A stretch of DNA of 64,000 nucleotides from UBA1858 sp045105615. Lineage in GTDB: Bacteria; Pseudomonadota; Gammaproteobacteria; UBA4575. The DNA lies in NCBI GenBank assembly GCA_045105615.1, contig JBGCDS010000004.1, positions 80,008 through 144,007 on the forward strand, in the 5' to 3' direction. The notes beneath the pieces were generated by a model that was not told where the DNA came from, ran no database searches, and saw nothing but the letters and a program-made list of their open reading frames with translations. This document shows positions 45,742-54,507 of the stretch, in pieces. Every line of letters begins with the position of its first letter. Position 1 is the first letter of the stretch. The position numbers and the translations under genes are program-made.

Positions 45742-46610
45742 CCAATGCTTCAATCTTCGCTGAAAATGCGCGCGTGCTCGTCCATGATACATTACCCGCA
45801 TCGCAGTACTTACTACGTTTGCATACACCAGAATGTGCAAAAACAGTTCAGCCAGGCAATTTCATTCACTTAAGCTGCAGCCATGATAAATATAGTCTGA
45901 AACGACCTTTTTCAGTTTTACGCAGCTCAAAAGATGAAGGCTGGATAGAGGTTTTATATAAAATTGTTGGCTCTGGCACAGAACAGCTCGCGAAAATAAA
46001 GCCAGGAGAATTTCTGCACTGCATGGGCCCAATCGGCAATGCTTTTACACCATCTAACAACACTAAACGACCTTTATTACTTGGCGGCGGCGTAGGCATT
46101 CCACCAATATTATTTTTCGCAGAGCAGCTGAAAAAGAAAAAAAACATCACGCCGATGGTCATCATGGGTTCAGAAATTCCTTTCCCATTTAAATTGCAGC
46201 CTTCAAAAATTTTAATCGATGCAATGCCTAGCGATACCATTGCATCTATGGCATTACTAGATGACTTAGACATCCCGTCACGATTAACTAGTAAGCAGGG
46301 TTATTCAGGCTGTTTTGATGGTTATATTCATGAATTAGCCACTATCTGGTTAAAGGACTTAAGTGAACAGGAACGCTCTGAGATTGAAATTTTTGCCTGC
46401 GGCCCGACAGTGATGCTAAAAGCTGTGGCTAAACTTAGCCAACAATTCTCAATTCCCTGTCAATTATCCTTGGAGGAATATATGGCCTGTGCAGTAGGTG
46501 GTTGTGCGGGTTGCATTGTAGAAACAATCAATGATGCAGGTCAACGACAAATGAAGCGTGTATGTGTCGACGGACCAATATTTGATGCCGATGTAGTTTT
46601 TCCGCGATAA
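45738..46610 (+). CDS. pyrK: PyrK-like dihydroorotate dehydrogenase electron-transfer protein
   Basis: A 290-residue ferredoxin-reductase-fold flavoprotein. FAD contacts lie in KRPFSVLR; NAD-binding is suggested by LLLGGGVGIPPILFFAEQL and FACGPTVMLKAV. The C-terminal [2Fe-2S] motif CAVGGCAGC ... VC is complete. This is the partner of class 1B PyrD, passing electrons to NAD. No pyrD lies in the window, and gammaproteobacteria normally use quinone-linked class 2 PyrD. It overlaps pyrC' by 4 bp, so it belongs to the pyr operon. Confidence 0.9.
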   Translation: MTNASIFAENARVLVHDTLPASQYLLRLHTPECAKTVQPGNFIHLSCSHDKYSLKRPFSVLRSSKDEGWIEVLYKIVGSGTEQLAKIKPGEFLHCMGPIGNAFTPSNNTKRPLLLGGGVGIPPILFFAEQLKKKKNITPMVIMGSEIPFPFKLQPSKILIDAMPSDTIASMALLDDLDIPSRLTSKQGYSGCFDGYIHELATIWLKDLSEQERSEIEIFACGPTVMLKAVAKLSQQFSIPCQLSLEEYMACAVGGCAGCIVETINDAGQRQMKRVCVDGPIFDADVVFPR

Positions 46611-47945
46611 CTATTTAGATGGCTTGTCATCACTAAACATTGATTTAACCGAATCAAAAAAATCATCATCTTCATCTTCAACAACATCTTCATTTAAATC
46701 GTGATCCAAGCTCGTATCAGAAAATGATTTAAGATCTTCTTGTCCTTCACTATCTACGCTCAGCTCACTCAAATCAGGCAATGGCGTTGAAAGAGTAATA
46801 GGATTAGAGCTTTCATCGTCACTACCAAAATCATCTGCACTCAACATCAAATCTTCTTGATCATCGTGCTCACCAACACTTTTCACCCCACCACCAAAGT
46901 TAATTTGCCATTCCAAGTTACTACGTGAATCAGCAAAATTAAGCGCATCATCCATGGTGATTCGTTCTGATTTAAACAACTCATGCAGACATTGATCAAA
47001 AGTTTGCATGCCAACGGCAGCGCCTTTCTCCATGATATCTTTGATCCCACCAAATTCACCTTTACGTACCAACTCAGATATATAAGGAGTGTTAAGCAAT
47101 ACTTCTACCGCGGGGATACGTCCACCATCAGTAGCAGGAATAAGACGCTGAGAAACAATACCTGCCAAGTTCAATGACAGATCCATTAATATTTGATTTC
47201 TAGCATCTGTTGGAAAAAAATTAATAATACGATCTAACGCTTGGTTCGCATTCACCGCATGCAATGTTGTTAAACATAGGTGTCCTGTATCTGCATACGA
47301 CATTGCTGCTTCCATCGTTAAACGGTCACGCACCTCACCAATCATGATCACATCAGGTGCTTCACGCATTGCTTCGCGTAATGCATTGTCATATGACAGC
47401 GTATCCAAACCCACTTCACGTTGGCCAATAATTGATTTATTGTGAGTAAAAATATATTCAATAGGATCTTCAATAGTAAGAATATGCCCACTTTGCACTG
47501 TGTTTCGGTGTTCGATCATTGATGCCAATGAAGTAGATTTACCAGAGCCAGTAGAGCCAACAACTAATATTAAGCCATTCTGTTTCATTACCATGCTGCG
47601 CAGCACGTCAGGTAACCCAAGTTTTTCTATACTAGGAATATCATGTTTAATATAACGAATCACCAATGACACTTCGCCACGTTGATAATAGATATTCACA
47701 CGATATCGACCACCACCAACGATTGAAATACCAAGATTCATCTCCTTGGTTAATTCAAAATCCTTGATTTGTTGATCGTTCATTATTTCATAAGCGATCT
47801 TCTTGGCTGTGCCTGGCTGAAGTGGTGACTTAGATATCTTCTGAGTCACACCATTTAATTTCATACACACAGGCGCACCTGTTGTAAAAAACAAATCTGA
47901 TGCAGCCTTTTCGGCCATGAGTTTTAGGTATGGGCTAACTGTCAT
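46611..47945 (-). CDS. Third PilT/PilU-family ATPase with acidic C-terminal tail
   Basis: A 444-residue hexameric-type ATPase of the PilT/PilU family, closer to PilU. Walker A GSTGSGKST, Asp-box TIEDPIEYIF, Walker B DVIMIGEVRDR and the His-box HLCLTTLHAVNANQALDR are intact, so it should be active. The core ends near 355; then an ~85-residue Asp/Glu/Ser-rich tail (DDQEDLMLSADDF ... EDEDDDFFDSVKSMF) unlike PilT or PilU. It is the last of three tandem paralogues (pilT-pilU-this) and abuts the pyrK stop. Confidence 0.88.
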   Translation of the reverse strand: MTVSPYLKLMAEKAASDLFFTTGAPVCMKLNGVTQKISKSPLQPGTAKKIAYEIMNDQQIKDFELTKEMNLGISIVGGGRYRVNIYYQRGEVSLVIRYIKHDIPSIEKLGLPDVLRSMVMKQNGLILVVGSTGSGKSTSLASMIEHRNTVQSGHILTIEDPIEYIFTHNKSIIGQREVGLDTLSYDNALREAMREAPDVIMIGEVRDRLTMEAAMSYADTGHLCLTTLHAVNANQALDRIINFFPTDARNQILMDLSLNLAGIVSQRLIPATDGGRIPAVEVLLNTPYISELVRKGEFGGIKDIMEKGAAVGMQTFDQCLHELFKSERITMDDALNFADSRSNLEWQINFGGGVKSVGEHDDQEDLMLSADDFGSDDESSNPITLSTPLPDLSELSVDSEGQEDLKSFSDTSLDHDLNEDVVEDEDDDFFDSVKSMFSDDKPSK

Positions 47946-47972
47946 GATATTTACAACGCTATTATTAAATTA

Positions 47973-49139
47973 TCAACCAACCATGCCAGATTCTTCGGCA
48001 TCCTCTTCAACAGTAAGCGACTCTAAGCCATCAAGTAAATCTGTTGCTTTAGATCTCTTACCTTCCAACTTCAAACGCAAACGCAAGTCATTCACTGAGT
48101 CTGCATTTCGCAGCCCATCTTCCACATTAATCAAATCTTCCTCAATAAGATCAAACAAATGTTGGTCAAATGTTTGCATTCCAAGTTCTCTAGACTTCGA
48201 CATTAGCTCCTTCATCTTAGGCACATCACCTTTAAAGATAAGATCTGCCATTAATGGCGAATTAATTAGTATCTCAATCGCTGGCACGCGCCCATCAGAT
48301 TCCTTAATTGGCAGCAGGCGTTGCGATATGAGCGCCTTTAAGTTAAGCGAAAGATCCATCAACAGCTGAGCACGCCTTTCTTCAGGGAAAAAGTTAATTA
48401 TTCTATCTAACGCCTGGTTAGTACTATTAGCGTGCAGAGTAGCCAAGCATAAGTGACCTGTTTCTGCGAATGCAACAGCATGTTCCATTGTTTCACGATC
48501 ACGGATCTCACCAATCAAAATCACATCCGGCGCCTGTCGCAAAGTGTTCTTTAGTGCAATTTCAAATGTTTCTGTATCGACACCTACCTCTCGCTGAGTG
48601 ACAATGCAGTTACGATGTTTATGAACAAACTCGATTGGGTCCTCAATAGTAATAATATGACCTTGGCTATTCTCATTACGATATCCCAACATAGCAGCCA
48701 AGGAAGTTGACTTACCACAACCAGTACCACCAACAAATATAACTAGACCATTTTTAGTCATAGAAATATCTTTAATAATATTTGGCAATCTTAGCTCTTC
48801 AACAGAGGGGATCTCTGAATTGATAACTCGCAACACCATCCCCGAACTATTACGCTGCATAAATGCATTAACACGAAAGCGGGAAATATTTGGTAAGCTA
48901 ATAGCAAAGTTACACTCCTGCGTCTCTTCATACTCGCGAATCTGACGATCATTCATAATCGCCCGCACTAACACCTGCGCATGTGAAGCAGTTAAAGGTT
49001 GATTAGTAATAGGCGTCATCTTCCCATCAAGTTTCATTGATGGTGGCGCACCAACAGTGATAAATAAATCAGATCCGCCTTTTTGTAACATGTTACGCAG
49101 CAGATCGTGCATAAATGTAATAGCCTTATCTCTATCCAT
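47973..49139 (-). CDS. pilU: Twitching motility retraction ATPase PilU
   Basis: A 388-residue PilT paralogue. KGGSDLFITVGAPPSMKLDG, Walker A GGTGCGKST, EDPIEFVHKH, DVILIGEIRDRETM, HLCLATLHANSTNQALDRIINFFP and a short acidic tail match Pseudomonas PilU closely. PilU boosts PilT-driven pilus retraction under load. It follows pilT by 26 bp. Confidence 0.95.
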   Translation of the reverse strand: MDRDKAITFMHDLLRNMLQKGGSDLFITVGAPPSMKLDGKMTPITNQPLTASHAQVLVRAIMNDRQIREYEETQECNFAISLPNISRFRVNAFMQRNSSGMVLRVINSEIPSVEELRLPNIIKDISMTKNGLVIFVGGTGCGKSTSLAAMLGYRNENSQGHIITIEDPIEFVHKHRNCIVTQREVGVDTETFEIALKNTLRQAPDVILIGEIRDRETMEHAVAFAETGHLCLATLHANSTNQALDRIINFFPEERRAQLLMDLSLNLKALISQRLLPIKESDGRVPAIEILINSPLMADLIFKGDVPKMKELMSKSRELGMQTFDQHLFDLIEEDLINVEDGLRNADSVNDLRLRLKLEGKRSKATDLLDGLESLTVEEDAEESGMVG

Positions 49140-49165
49140 AATTTCTCTGCTAATCTCTTATTTAA

Positions 49166-50200
49166 TTAAAAATCATCTTTGTTCGCAGCACGACGCCGTG
49201 CTTCTTCTTTACTAATTAAACCCTTTGCTTGGACTTCTTTCAGGCACTGATCAAGTGTTTGCATACCCATATTCTGACTAGTCTGAATAGCTGAATACAT
49301 CTGTGCAATTTTATCTTCACGAATCAAATTACGAATAGCGGGTGACCCCAACATAATCTCATGTGCAGCAATTCGGCCTCCGCCAATTTTTCTACATAGG
49401 GTTTGCGAGATAACTGCACGCAATGACTCAGACAACATGGAACGAACCATATCTTTTTCTGTTGCTGGGAATACATCCACGATTCTGTCAATAGTTTTTG
49501 CTGCAGAGCTAGTATGCAACGTGCCAAATACTAGATGTCCAGTTTCCGCCGCAGTTAATGCTAGTCGAATAGTTTCTAAATCACGCAGCTCCCCGACTAA
49601 AATAGTATCTGGGTCTTCTCGTAATGCTGATCTTAATGCTTCATTAAACCCCAATGTATCTCGATGTACCTCACGCTGATTGAGTAAGCTTTTTTTGCTT
49701 TCGTGCACGAATTCTATTGGGTCTTCAATAGTCAGAATATGCTCATACTCATTTTCATTTTTATGATTAATCATGGCAGCCAATGTAGTCGACTTACCCG
49801 AGCCAGTAGGACCTGTTACTAATACCAAGCCACGTGGATATGATGAAATATCCTCGAAAATTCGAGGGCAATCCAATTCTTCTAGTGTAAGTATATTGGT
49901 TGGAATCGTTCTGAAAACAGCGCCCGCACCACGACTTTGGTTGAAAGCGTTTACACGAAAACGCGCTAGACCAGGAATCTCAAACGAGAAATCTGTTTCT
50001 AGAAATTCTTCATAATCTTTTCGTTGCTTATCATTCATGATGTCATACACCATAGAATGAACTTCTTTATGCTCCATCAATGGAACATTAATTCTTCGCA
50101 CATCTCCGTCGACTCGAATCATCGGCGGGACACCAGCGGAAAGATGTAGATCTGAGGCTCCATTTTTAACAGAGAAAGCCAACAGCTGTGATATATCCAC
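49166..50200 (-). CDS. pilT: Pilus retraction ATPase PilT
   Basis: A 344-residue hexameric motor retracting type IV pili. Walker A GPTGSGKST, EDPIEFVHESKKSLLNQREV, DTILVGELRDLETIRLALTAAETGHLVFGTLHTSSAAKTIDR and the C-terminal AIRNLIREDKIAQMYSAIQT (the AIRNLIRE retraction motif) are intact. The start is GTG at 50200 with AAGGAG 6 nt upstream. It is divergent from yggS as in Pseudomonas. Confidence 0.97.
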   Translation of the reverse strand: MDISQLLAFSVKNGASDLHLSAGVPPMIRVDGDVRRINVPLMEHKEVHSMVYDIMNDKQRKDYEEFLETDFSFEIPGLARFRVNAFNQSRGAGAVFRTIPTNILTLEELDCPRIFEDISSYPRGLVLVTGPTGSGKSTTLAAMINHKNENEYEHILTIEDPIEFVHESKKSLLNQREVHRDTLGFNEALRSALREDPDTILVGELRDLETIRLALTAAETGHLVFGTLHTSSAAKTIDRIVDVFPATEKDMVRSMLSESLRAVISQTLCRKIGGGRIAAHEIMLGSPAIRNLIREDKIAQMYSAIQTSQNMGMQTLDQCLKEVQAKGLISKEEARRRAANKDDF

Positions 50201-50222
50201 TTAGACTCCTTTCAAGTTACGC

Positions 50223-50240
50223 TATACAATCCGGTGTATA
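50223..50240. promoter_or_regulatory. Inverted repeat upstream of pilT
   Basis: TATACA-ATCCGG-TGTATA: 6-bp mirror arms with a 6-bp spacer, 22 bp before the pilT GTG in the 252-bp divergent pilT/yggS region. It could be an operator overlapping the pilT promoter. The rest of the region shows no other clear signal. Confidence 0.3.
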
Positions 50241-50452
50241 TTTTGATTTTTGGGTGAATCTAAACGCTGGAAACGCTATGTATCAACCAATCCATAGATG
50301 ACTACTATATAACGTCACTCGTATGATTCGCGTAATTAAGCAATAGTATGCGACAAGCAAACACATTGTAACGATAAACAGAGCTACTACAGTACGCACA
50401 GCTGTACCAATTTAATGATTCAACTAATCACGCGGTTCTTTACTATTAATCA

Positions 50453-51148
50453 ATGACAATAAACAATCTAAGCAATAACCTAATTACTGTGCGTCGGCAG
50501 ATTGATGAGGTATCAAAACTACATCATCGTAATAGTGCGGATGTATGTTTAATTGCTGTGAGTAAGACACGTAGTTCAGATGAAATTCGCACATTAGCTG
50601 CACAGGGGCAAACTCATTTTGGTGAAAATTATGTCCAGGAGTCAGTGGATAAAATAGCTGAAATTACCGATATTGCGTTGGTTTGGCATTTCATTGGGCC
50701 TATCCAAAAAAACAAAACCAAGCTAATTGCTGAAAATTTTAGCTGGGTGCATAGTATTGATCGAGAATCTGTCGCTACACGCCTCAACAATCAACGACCA
50801 CCAGATTTGCCTGCTTTAAATATTTGCTTACAAATTAATATTGATAACGAAGACAGCAAGTCAGGTATACCATCCTCAGCGCTTTTACCCCTCGCCGAGT
50901 CAATCGAACAGTTACCCAATCTAAAGTTACGCGGCTTAATGGCCATCCCCAATGCTAGTAATGAATTTGACCAGCAATCCGCTGCATTTCAAAAAATGGC
51001 CGATCTTCTCGCCGAACTAAAACAACATAATTTTGATGTAGATACACTATCAATGGGAATGAGTAACGATTATGAAGCTGCTATCGCTAATGGTTCAACT
51101 ATGGTGCGAATTGGTACCGCAATATTTGGCCCACGCCACTACTCATGA
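50453..51148 (+). CDS. yggS: PLP homeostasis protein (YggS/PROSC family)
   Basis: A 231-residue fold-type III PLP-binding protein. AVSKTRSSDEI gives the PLP lysine; HFGENYVQE, WHFIGPIQKNK, LRGLMAIP and LSMGMSNDYEAAI are family marks. It buffers pyridoxal phosphate and affects amino-acid balance. It is the first gene of yggS-proC-yggT, a conserved trio. Confidence 0.95.
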   Translation: MTINNLSNNLITVRRQIDEVSKLHHRNSADVCLIAVSKTRSSDEIRTLAAQGQTHFGENYVQESVDKIAEITDIALVWHFIGPIQKNKTKLIAENFSWVHSIDRESVATRLNNQRPPDLPALNICLQINIDNEDSKSGIPSSALLPLAESIEQLPNLKLRGLMAIPNASNEFDQQSAAFQKMADLLAELKQHNFDVDTLSMGMSNDYEAAIANGSTMVRIGTAIFGPRHYS

Positions 51149-51160
51149 AACAATACACCT

Positions 51161-52000
51161 ATGAATAGTTCTGCTCATCAATCCATTTTAATCATCGGTG
51201 CCGGCAACATGGGTACCAGTATCGCTTCAGGGTTACTGGCTAAACAGTGGCCAGCCAATCAGATTATCTTCTGTGACCACAATCAATCTAGACATGAATA
51301 TCTGAACCGAGCTTTTCCTGGCACTAAGATTGTTAGCGAAGCTTCAGAAATGACTTCACCACCCAAAGTAGTATTACTCGCGGTAAAGCCATATGACACA
51401 GAATCCGTTTGCTTAAAACTTTCTACGCTTAATTTACCCGCTAGCACGCTATTTATTTCGATTGCTGCTGGCGTTCCAATGACTGCGTTTCAAAATTGGC
51501 TTGGCCCTCAAGCAGCCATTGTGCGCTGCATGCCCAATACACCGTCAGCTATCGGCTATGGCATGGCAGGTTTATACAGTTCTTCCAAGGCCAATAGCAT
51601 CGATAGAGACCTAGCAGATCAAATTTTAAGCTCGACTGGCAAAACCATCTGGGTAAATAAAGAAACCATGTTAGATGCCGTTACTGCCTTATCTGGCAGC
51701 GGCCCGGCTTATCTTTTTTACTTAATGGAATGCTTGCAAGAGAGTGGTGAAGCGCTTGGGCTAAATACTCAAGATAGCTATACACTCACTTTACAAACCA
51801 TGCTTGGTGCGGCACAGCTAGCCGAACAACAGAATATTGATTTTAAAACACTACGCGCAAATGTCACCTCTAAAGGTGGCACGACAGAGAAAGCGATTAA
51901 TTGCTTAACTGAGAATGATATGAAAAAAATAGTCGACAGTGCCGTTAAAGCCGCTTGCGAAAGAGCTAGCGAAATCAGTCAATCGTTTAACAAGGAATAA
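51161..52000 (+). CDS. proC: Pyrroline-5-carboxylate reductase
   Basis: A 279-residue NADPH enzyme completing proline synthesis. The dinucleotide motif IIGAGNMGTSIASGL, VRCMPNTPSAIGYGM, ALSGSGPAYLFYLMECLQESGEALG and TSKGGTTEKAI are all present. It lies 12 bp after yggS. Confidence 0.96.
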   Translation: MNSSAHQSILIIGAGNMGTSIASGLLAKQWPANQIIFCDHNQSRHEYLNRAFPGTKIVSEASEMTSPPKVVLLAVKPYDTESVCLKLSTLNLPASTLFISIAAGVPMTAFQNWLGPQAAIVRCMPNTPSAIGYGMAGLYSSSKANSIDRDLADQILSSTGKTIWVNKETMLDAVTALSGSGPAYLFYLMECLQESGEALGLNTQDSYTLTLQTMLGAAQLAEQQNIDFKTLRANVTSKGGTTEKAINCLTENDMKKIVDSAVKAACERASEISQSFNKE

Positions 52001-52003
52001 ACC

Positions 52004-52552
52004 ATGCACGCAGCTAATAATGTCTTCACATTCTTAATTCATACTCTATTTACACTCTATATAGGTGCAATTTTGCTGCGCATGATTCTTTCTGCCACAC
52101 GTGCAGATTTTTACAATCCGATTTCTCAGTTTCTAGTGACCATCACTAATCCACCTCTAGTTCCTCTACGGAAAATTTTACCTAGTATTGGCCCTATCGA
52201 TACTGCCAGCTGGGTATTGGTTCTTGCTCTAAAGGCGCTAGAAGTATTTTTACTTCTATATATAAGGGGAATACAGCCAAGTATTGATATTTTGATGATT
52301 AGCACTGTTCTACAGGTCATCATTATGATTGTCTCAATATTCTTATATGCTGTGATTATTAGAGCTATTCTAAGTTGGTTTGCGGGCATGAACATGGGAA
52401 ATAACCCAATATTATCGCTATTAAATTCTATTACTGAACCAGTATTAGCTCCCGCACGTAAAATTATACCTCCCGTAGGCGCGTTTGATCTCTCTGCAAT
52501 GGCAGTTATTTTAATCTTATATTCGGTTTTAATTGCTCTTCGTTCTATTTAA
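52004..52552 (+). CDS. yggT: YggT-family membrane protein
   Basis: A 182-residue protein with two YGGT repeats. Each has a membrane helix pair around an amphipathic segment: RMILSATRADFYNPISQFL...TNPPLVPLRKILPSIGPID, and RAILSWFAGMNMGNNPILSLL...TEPVLAPARKIIPPVGAFD. The function is unsettled; a role in osmotic tolerance or division is proposed for relatives. It starts 3 bp after proC. Confidence 0.9.
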   Translation: MHAANNVFTFLIHTLFTLYIGAILLRMILSATRADFYNPISQFLVTITNPPLVPLRKILPSIGPIDTASWVLVLALKALEVFLLLYIRGIQPSIDILMISTVLQVIIMIVSIFLYAVIIRAILSWFAGMNMGNNPILSLLNSITEPVLAPARKIIPPVGAFDLSAMAVILILYSVLIALRSI

Positions 52553-52881
52553 TTTAACTCGAACGACTATTAAATCAGCAACCTTTCCTATATCTCTTCA
52601 TAGAACACATTAACTAAATTAGCACTGATGAATACATAATCTGTTTTCTACTTAATAAGTTTTGCTTAAAAATAACTTTTGGTTTTGGAAATTTACCAGC
52701 AATTTCAGGAAATGCTTAAATAGCAGGATAAAATTGGCATTATTCAATTCCTTGTGTACAATTCGGCAACGCATAATAATTATAAAACTAGTCGTTAAGA
52801 GATAACTACATATTGCTGTCATATAATGATCTGGCAGTTTAACTTTACGCATTTACAAACTTACATTTAGAGGAATATTGA
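52553..52881. other. 329-bp AT-rich intergenic region before the HU-like gene
   Basis: No ORF, tRNA or terminator was recognised. A TATAAT occurs near 52821 and a GAGGAA ribosome site lies about 8 nt before the ATG at 52882. The region probably holds the promoter of the HU-like gene, with a long leader possible; no -35 box stands out. Confidence 0.5.
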
Positions 52882-53220
52882 ATGGCCGTTAAAAAGAAAG
52901 CCGCAGCATCCGCAGTTAAAAAGCCACCTACCAAATCTGAAATTTTGAACTCTATTGCAGAAGAAACAGAACTTACTAGAAAGCAAGTTGCTTCAGTATT
53001 TGCAGCATTAGACGGACTTATCGCTAAAGAGTTAAAGCCTAGAGGCTCTGGTTTATTTAATATGGTTGGCTTATGCAAGATTAAGGTTGTTAAGAAGCCT
53101 GCGACAAAAGCTCGTAAAGGCATCAACCCGTTCACAGGTGAAGAGACTGTATTTAAAGCAAAACCTGCTCGCAAAGCAGTTAAAGTACTACCTCTTAAAG
53201 GCTTAAAAGATATGGTGTAA
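52882..53220 (+). CDS. HU-family DNA-binding protein with basic N-terminal tail
   Basis: A 112-residue histone-like protein. A Lys/Ala-rich tail (2-18, VKKKAAASAVKKPP) precedes the HU fold (TKSEILNSIAEETELTRKQVASVFAALDGLIAKEL), and the arm region reads KPATKARKGINPFTGEETVFKAKPARKAVK. The tail is absent from E. coli HU and resembles the variants in Legionella- and Xanthomonas-like bacteria. It is expected to bind and bend DNA in the nucleoid. Confidence 0.9.
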   Translation: MAVKKKAAASAVKKPPTKSEILNSIAEETELTRKQVASVFAALDGLIAKELKPRGSGLFNMVGLCKIKVVKKPATKARKGINPFTGEETVFKAKPARKAVKVLPLKGLKDMV

Positions 53221-53240
53221 AGCACCATATCAAGCTTATA

Positions 53241-53290
53241 TTTGCTTACACCGCAAGCGAAGATTTCAAGTCACTTGCGGTATTCGCAAA
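53241..53290. terminator. Long hairpin between convergent HU-like gene and terB-like gene
   Basis: ACCGCAAG (53250-53257) pairs with CTTGCGGT (53274-53281); an outer TTTGC/GCAAA pair (53241-53245/53286-53290) extends it across a symmetrical 4+4 internal loop. There is no T-run 3' of the stem on either strand. It probably marks the 3' ends of both genes. Confidence 0.5.
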
Positions 53291-53301
53291 CAAAAAATCC
53301 C

Positions 53302-53766
53302 TTATTCTTCTATATTTAGCTCTTTCAACACTTGATGTTTAATGCGAATAAAGTCAGAGTGAGAAAGGTACAACCAGTCCGCGATTTTTCGGATATGATA
53401 TTCCTCATATTTATCTAGCACCCCATCAGCATAGGCTACAGCCCATAACCCCTTCAGCAAACCCAGCTTAGCCGTTGCATCCAACTCTTCGTTAATTAGA
53501 CGTATAAATGCATGAGAAGATGTATATTCATCATGTTCATCTAATGCATATTTTAGCACCTTATCAGCTTCGTTTTTTGATAATGAAAACTGCTTTATCA
53601 GTGTTTCACTAATAACCTGCTGCTCAGCTTCAGATATTTCAAAATCTGCCCGACTTACTTCTATCAGTAAAATTGCCGCAGCCAACTGAGCGGTATGCTG
53701 CTCATTGTCACTTTCGGCGCCTATATTTAGGGTTGATTCCAACCACTGATTTAATTTATCAAACAT
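53302..53766 (-). CDS. TerB-like protein
   Basis: A 154-residue all-helical protein of the TerB family. The repeated acidic motifs AAILLIEVSRADFEISEAEQQ and GLWAVAYADGVLDKYEEYHIRKIADWL are the two metal-binding helical repeats. Such chromosomal single-gene versions are common and not evidence of tellurite resistance. It follows hspQ by 1 bp. Confidence 0.82.
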   Translation of the reverse strand: MFDKLNQWLESTLNIGAESDNEQHTAQLAAAILLIEVSRADFEISEAEQQVISETLIKQFSLSKNEADKVLKYALDEHDEYTSSHAFIRLINEELDATAKLGLLKGLWAVAYADGVLDKYEEYHIRKIADWLYLSHSDFIRIKHQVLKELNIEE

Positions 53767-53767
53767 T

Positions 53768-54082
53768 TTATTGCTTCAATAGAAGATTATAGCGATCACT
53801 CGAAAAATTTAAAAAGTATATATCAATTAAAGGATGGTTAATCTCAGCTGTATTTTCTGTGGTTAAGATATTTCGTTCAGCCACATAGGTAGTGACATCT
53901 GAACCATCAACTAGCACATGATACCAAGGCGCATCCTTAGGTGGTTGAGACTTTGCCACCTGCTTATACCAGGTATCTGTACCACTAAATTCGGCATCAA
54001 CATCATAAATAACACCCCTATAGCCAAAACTCTTGTGCTCAATAATTTGTCCAAGATGAAATTTAATTTTGCGTGAGATCAT
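53768..54082 (-). CDS. hspQ: Heat-shock protein HspQ (hemimethylated-DNA-binding family)
   Basis: A 104-residue YccV/HspQ protein. KFHLGQIIEHKSFGYRGVIYDVDAEFSGTDTWY and PWYHVLVDGSDVTTYVAERNI are the family core. In E. coli HspQ modulates Lon protease and was earlier named for binding hemimethylated oriC. It is co-transcribed with the TerB-like gene. No sigma-32 promoter was recognised upstream. Confidence 0.92.
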   Translation of the reverse strand: MISRKIKFHLGQIIEHKSFGYRGVIYDVDAEFSGTDTWYKQVAKSQPPKDAPWYHVLVDGSDVTTYVAERNILTTENTAEINHPLIDIYFLNFSSDRYNLLLKQ

Positions 54083-54193
54083 AATATTTAGCTATTAGAT
54101 AAAACCAGTAGTATTAGTTCCATTACTGCTCTACAAGCGGAATTCCACTGATCATGATATGCTTAAACCATAATATACAACATAATTAAGCAC

Positions 54194-54493
54194 ATGCAAT
54201 CAGACAACAAACCCAGCAAAGAACAACGCACTTTGCTAGTCATGCGAAAAGTCCTATCTGCCGTAATTCGCGAAACCACCCCTAATCCGGGCATGAAACA
54301 TGTGCTAAGTGATGCTACTCGCGAAGATATACGACTATGTTTTGGGCTAATCACTACACGGGAACATGAGCTAGCCAAACAATCTGGCTTAGACATTACA
54401 GAAAGACCAAGATATACAGACGAACCTAAAAAATCTTCCGTCATTTCAATTGATGCACTAAAAAAACCCAGCAAGCCCAGCGAGTCAGAGTAA
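54194..54493 (+). CDS. Conserved small protein, function unknown
   Basis: A 99-residue hydrophilic protein. The central part (RTLLVMRKVLSAVIRETTPNPGMKHVLSDATREDIRLCFGLITTREHELAKQ) looks structured and helical, and the last 25 residues are a Lys/Ser/Pro tail. No family was recognised. It starts a short plus-strand run with the DUF2384 gene 14 bp downstream. Confidence 0.65.
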   Translation: MQSDNKPSKEQRTLLVMRKVLSAVIRETTPNPGMKHVLSDATREDIRLCFGLITTREHELAKQSGLDITERPRYTDEPKKSSVISIDALKKPSKPSESE

Positions 54494-54507
54494 GCTTTTA
54501 ATAGACT

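Noticed and set aside
53302..53766. Tellurite-resistance island suggested by the TerB-like gene
   Set aside because: No terZABCDE neighbours; paired with hspQ as a housekeeping gene.
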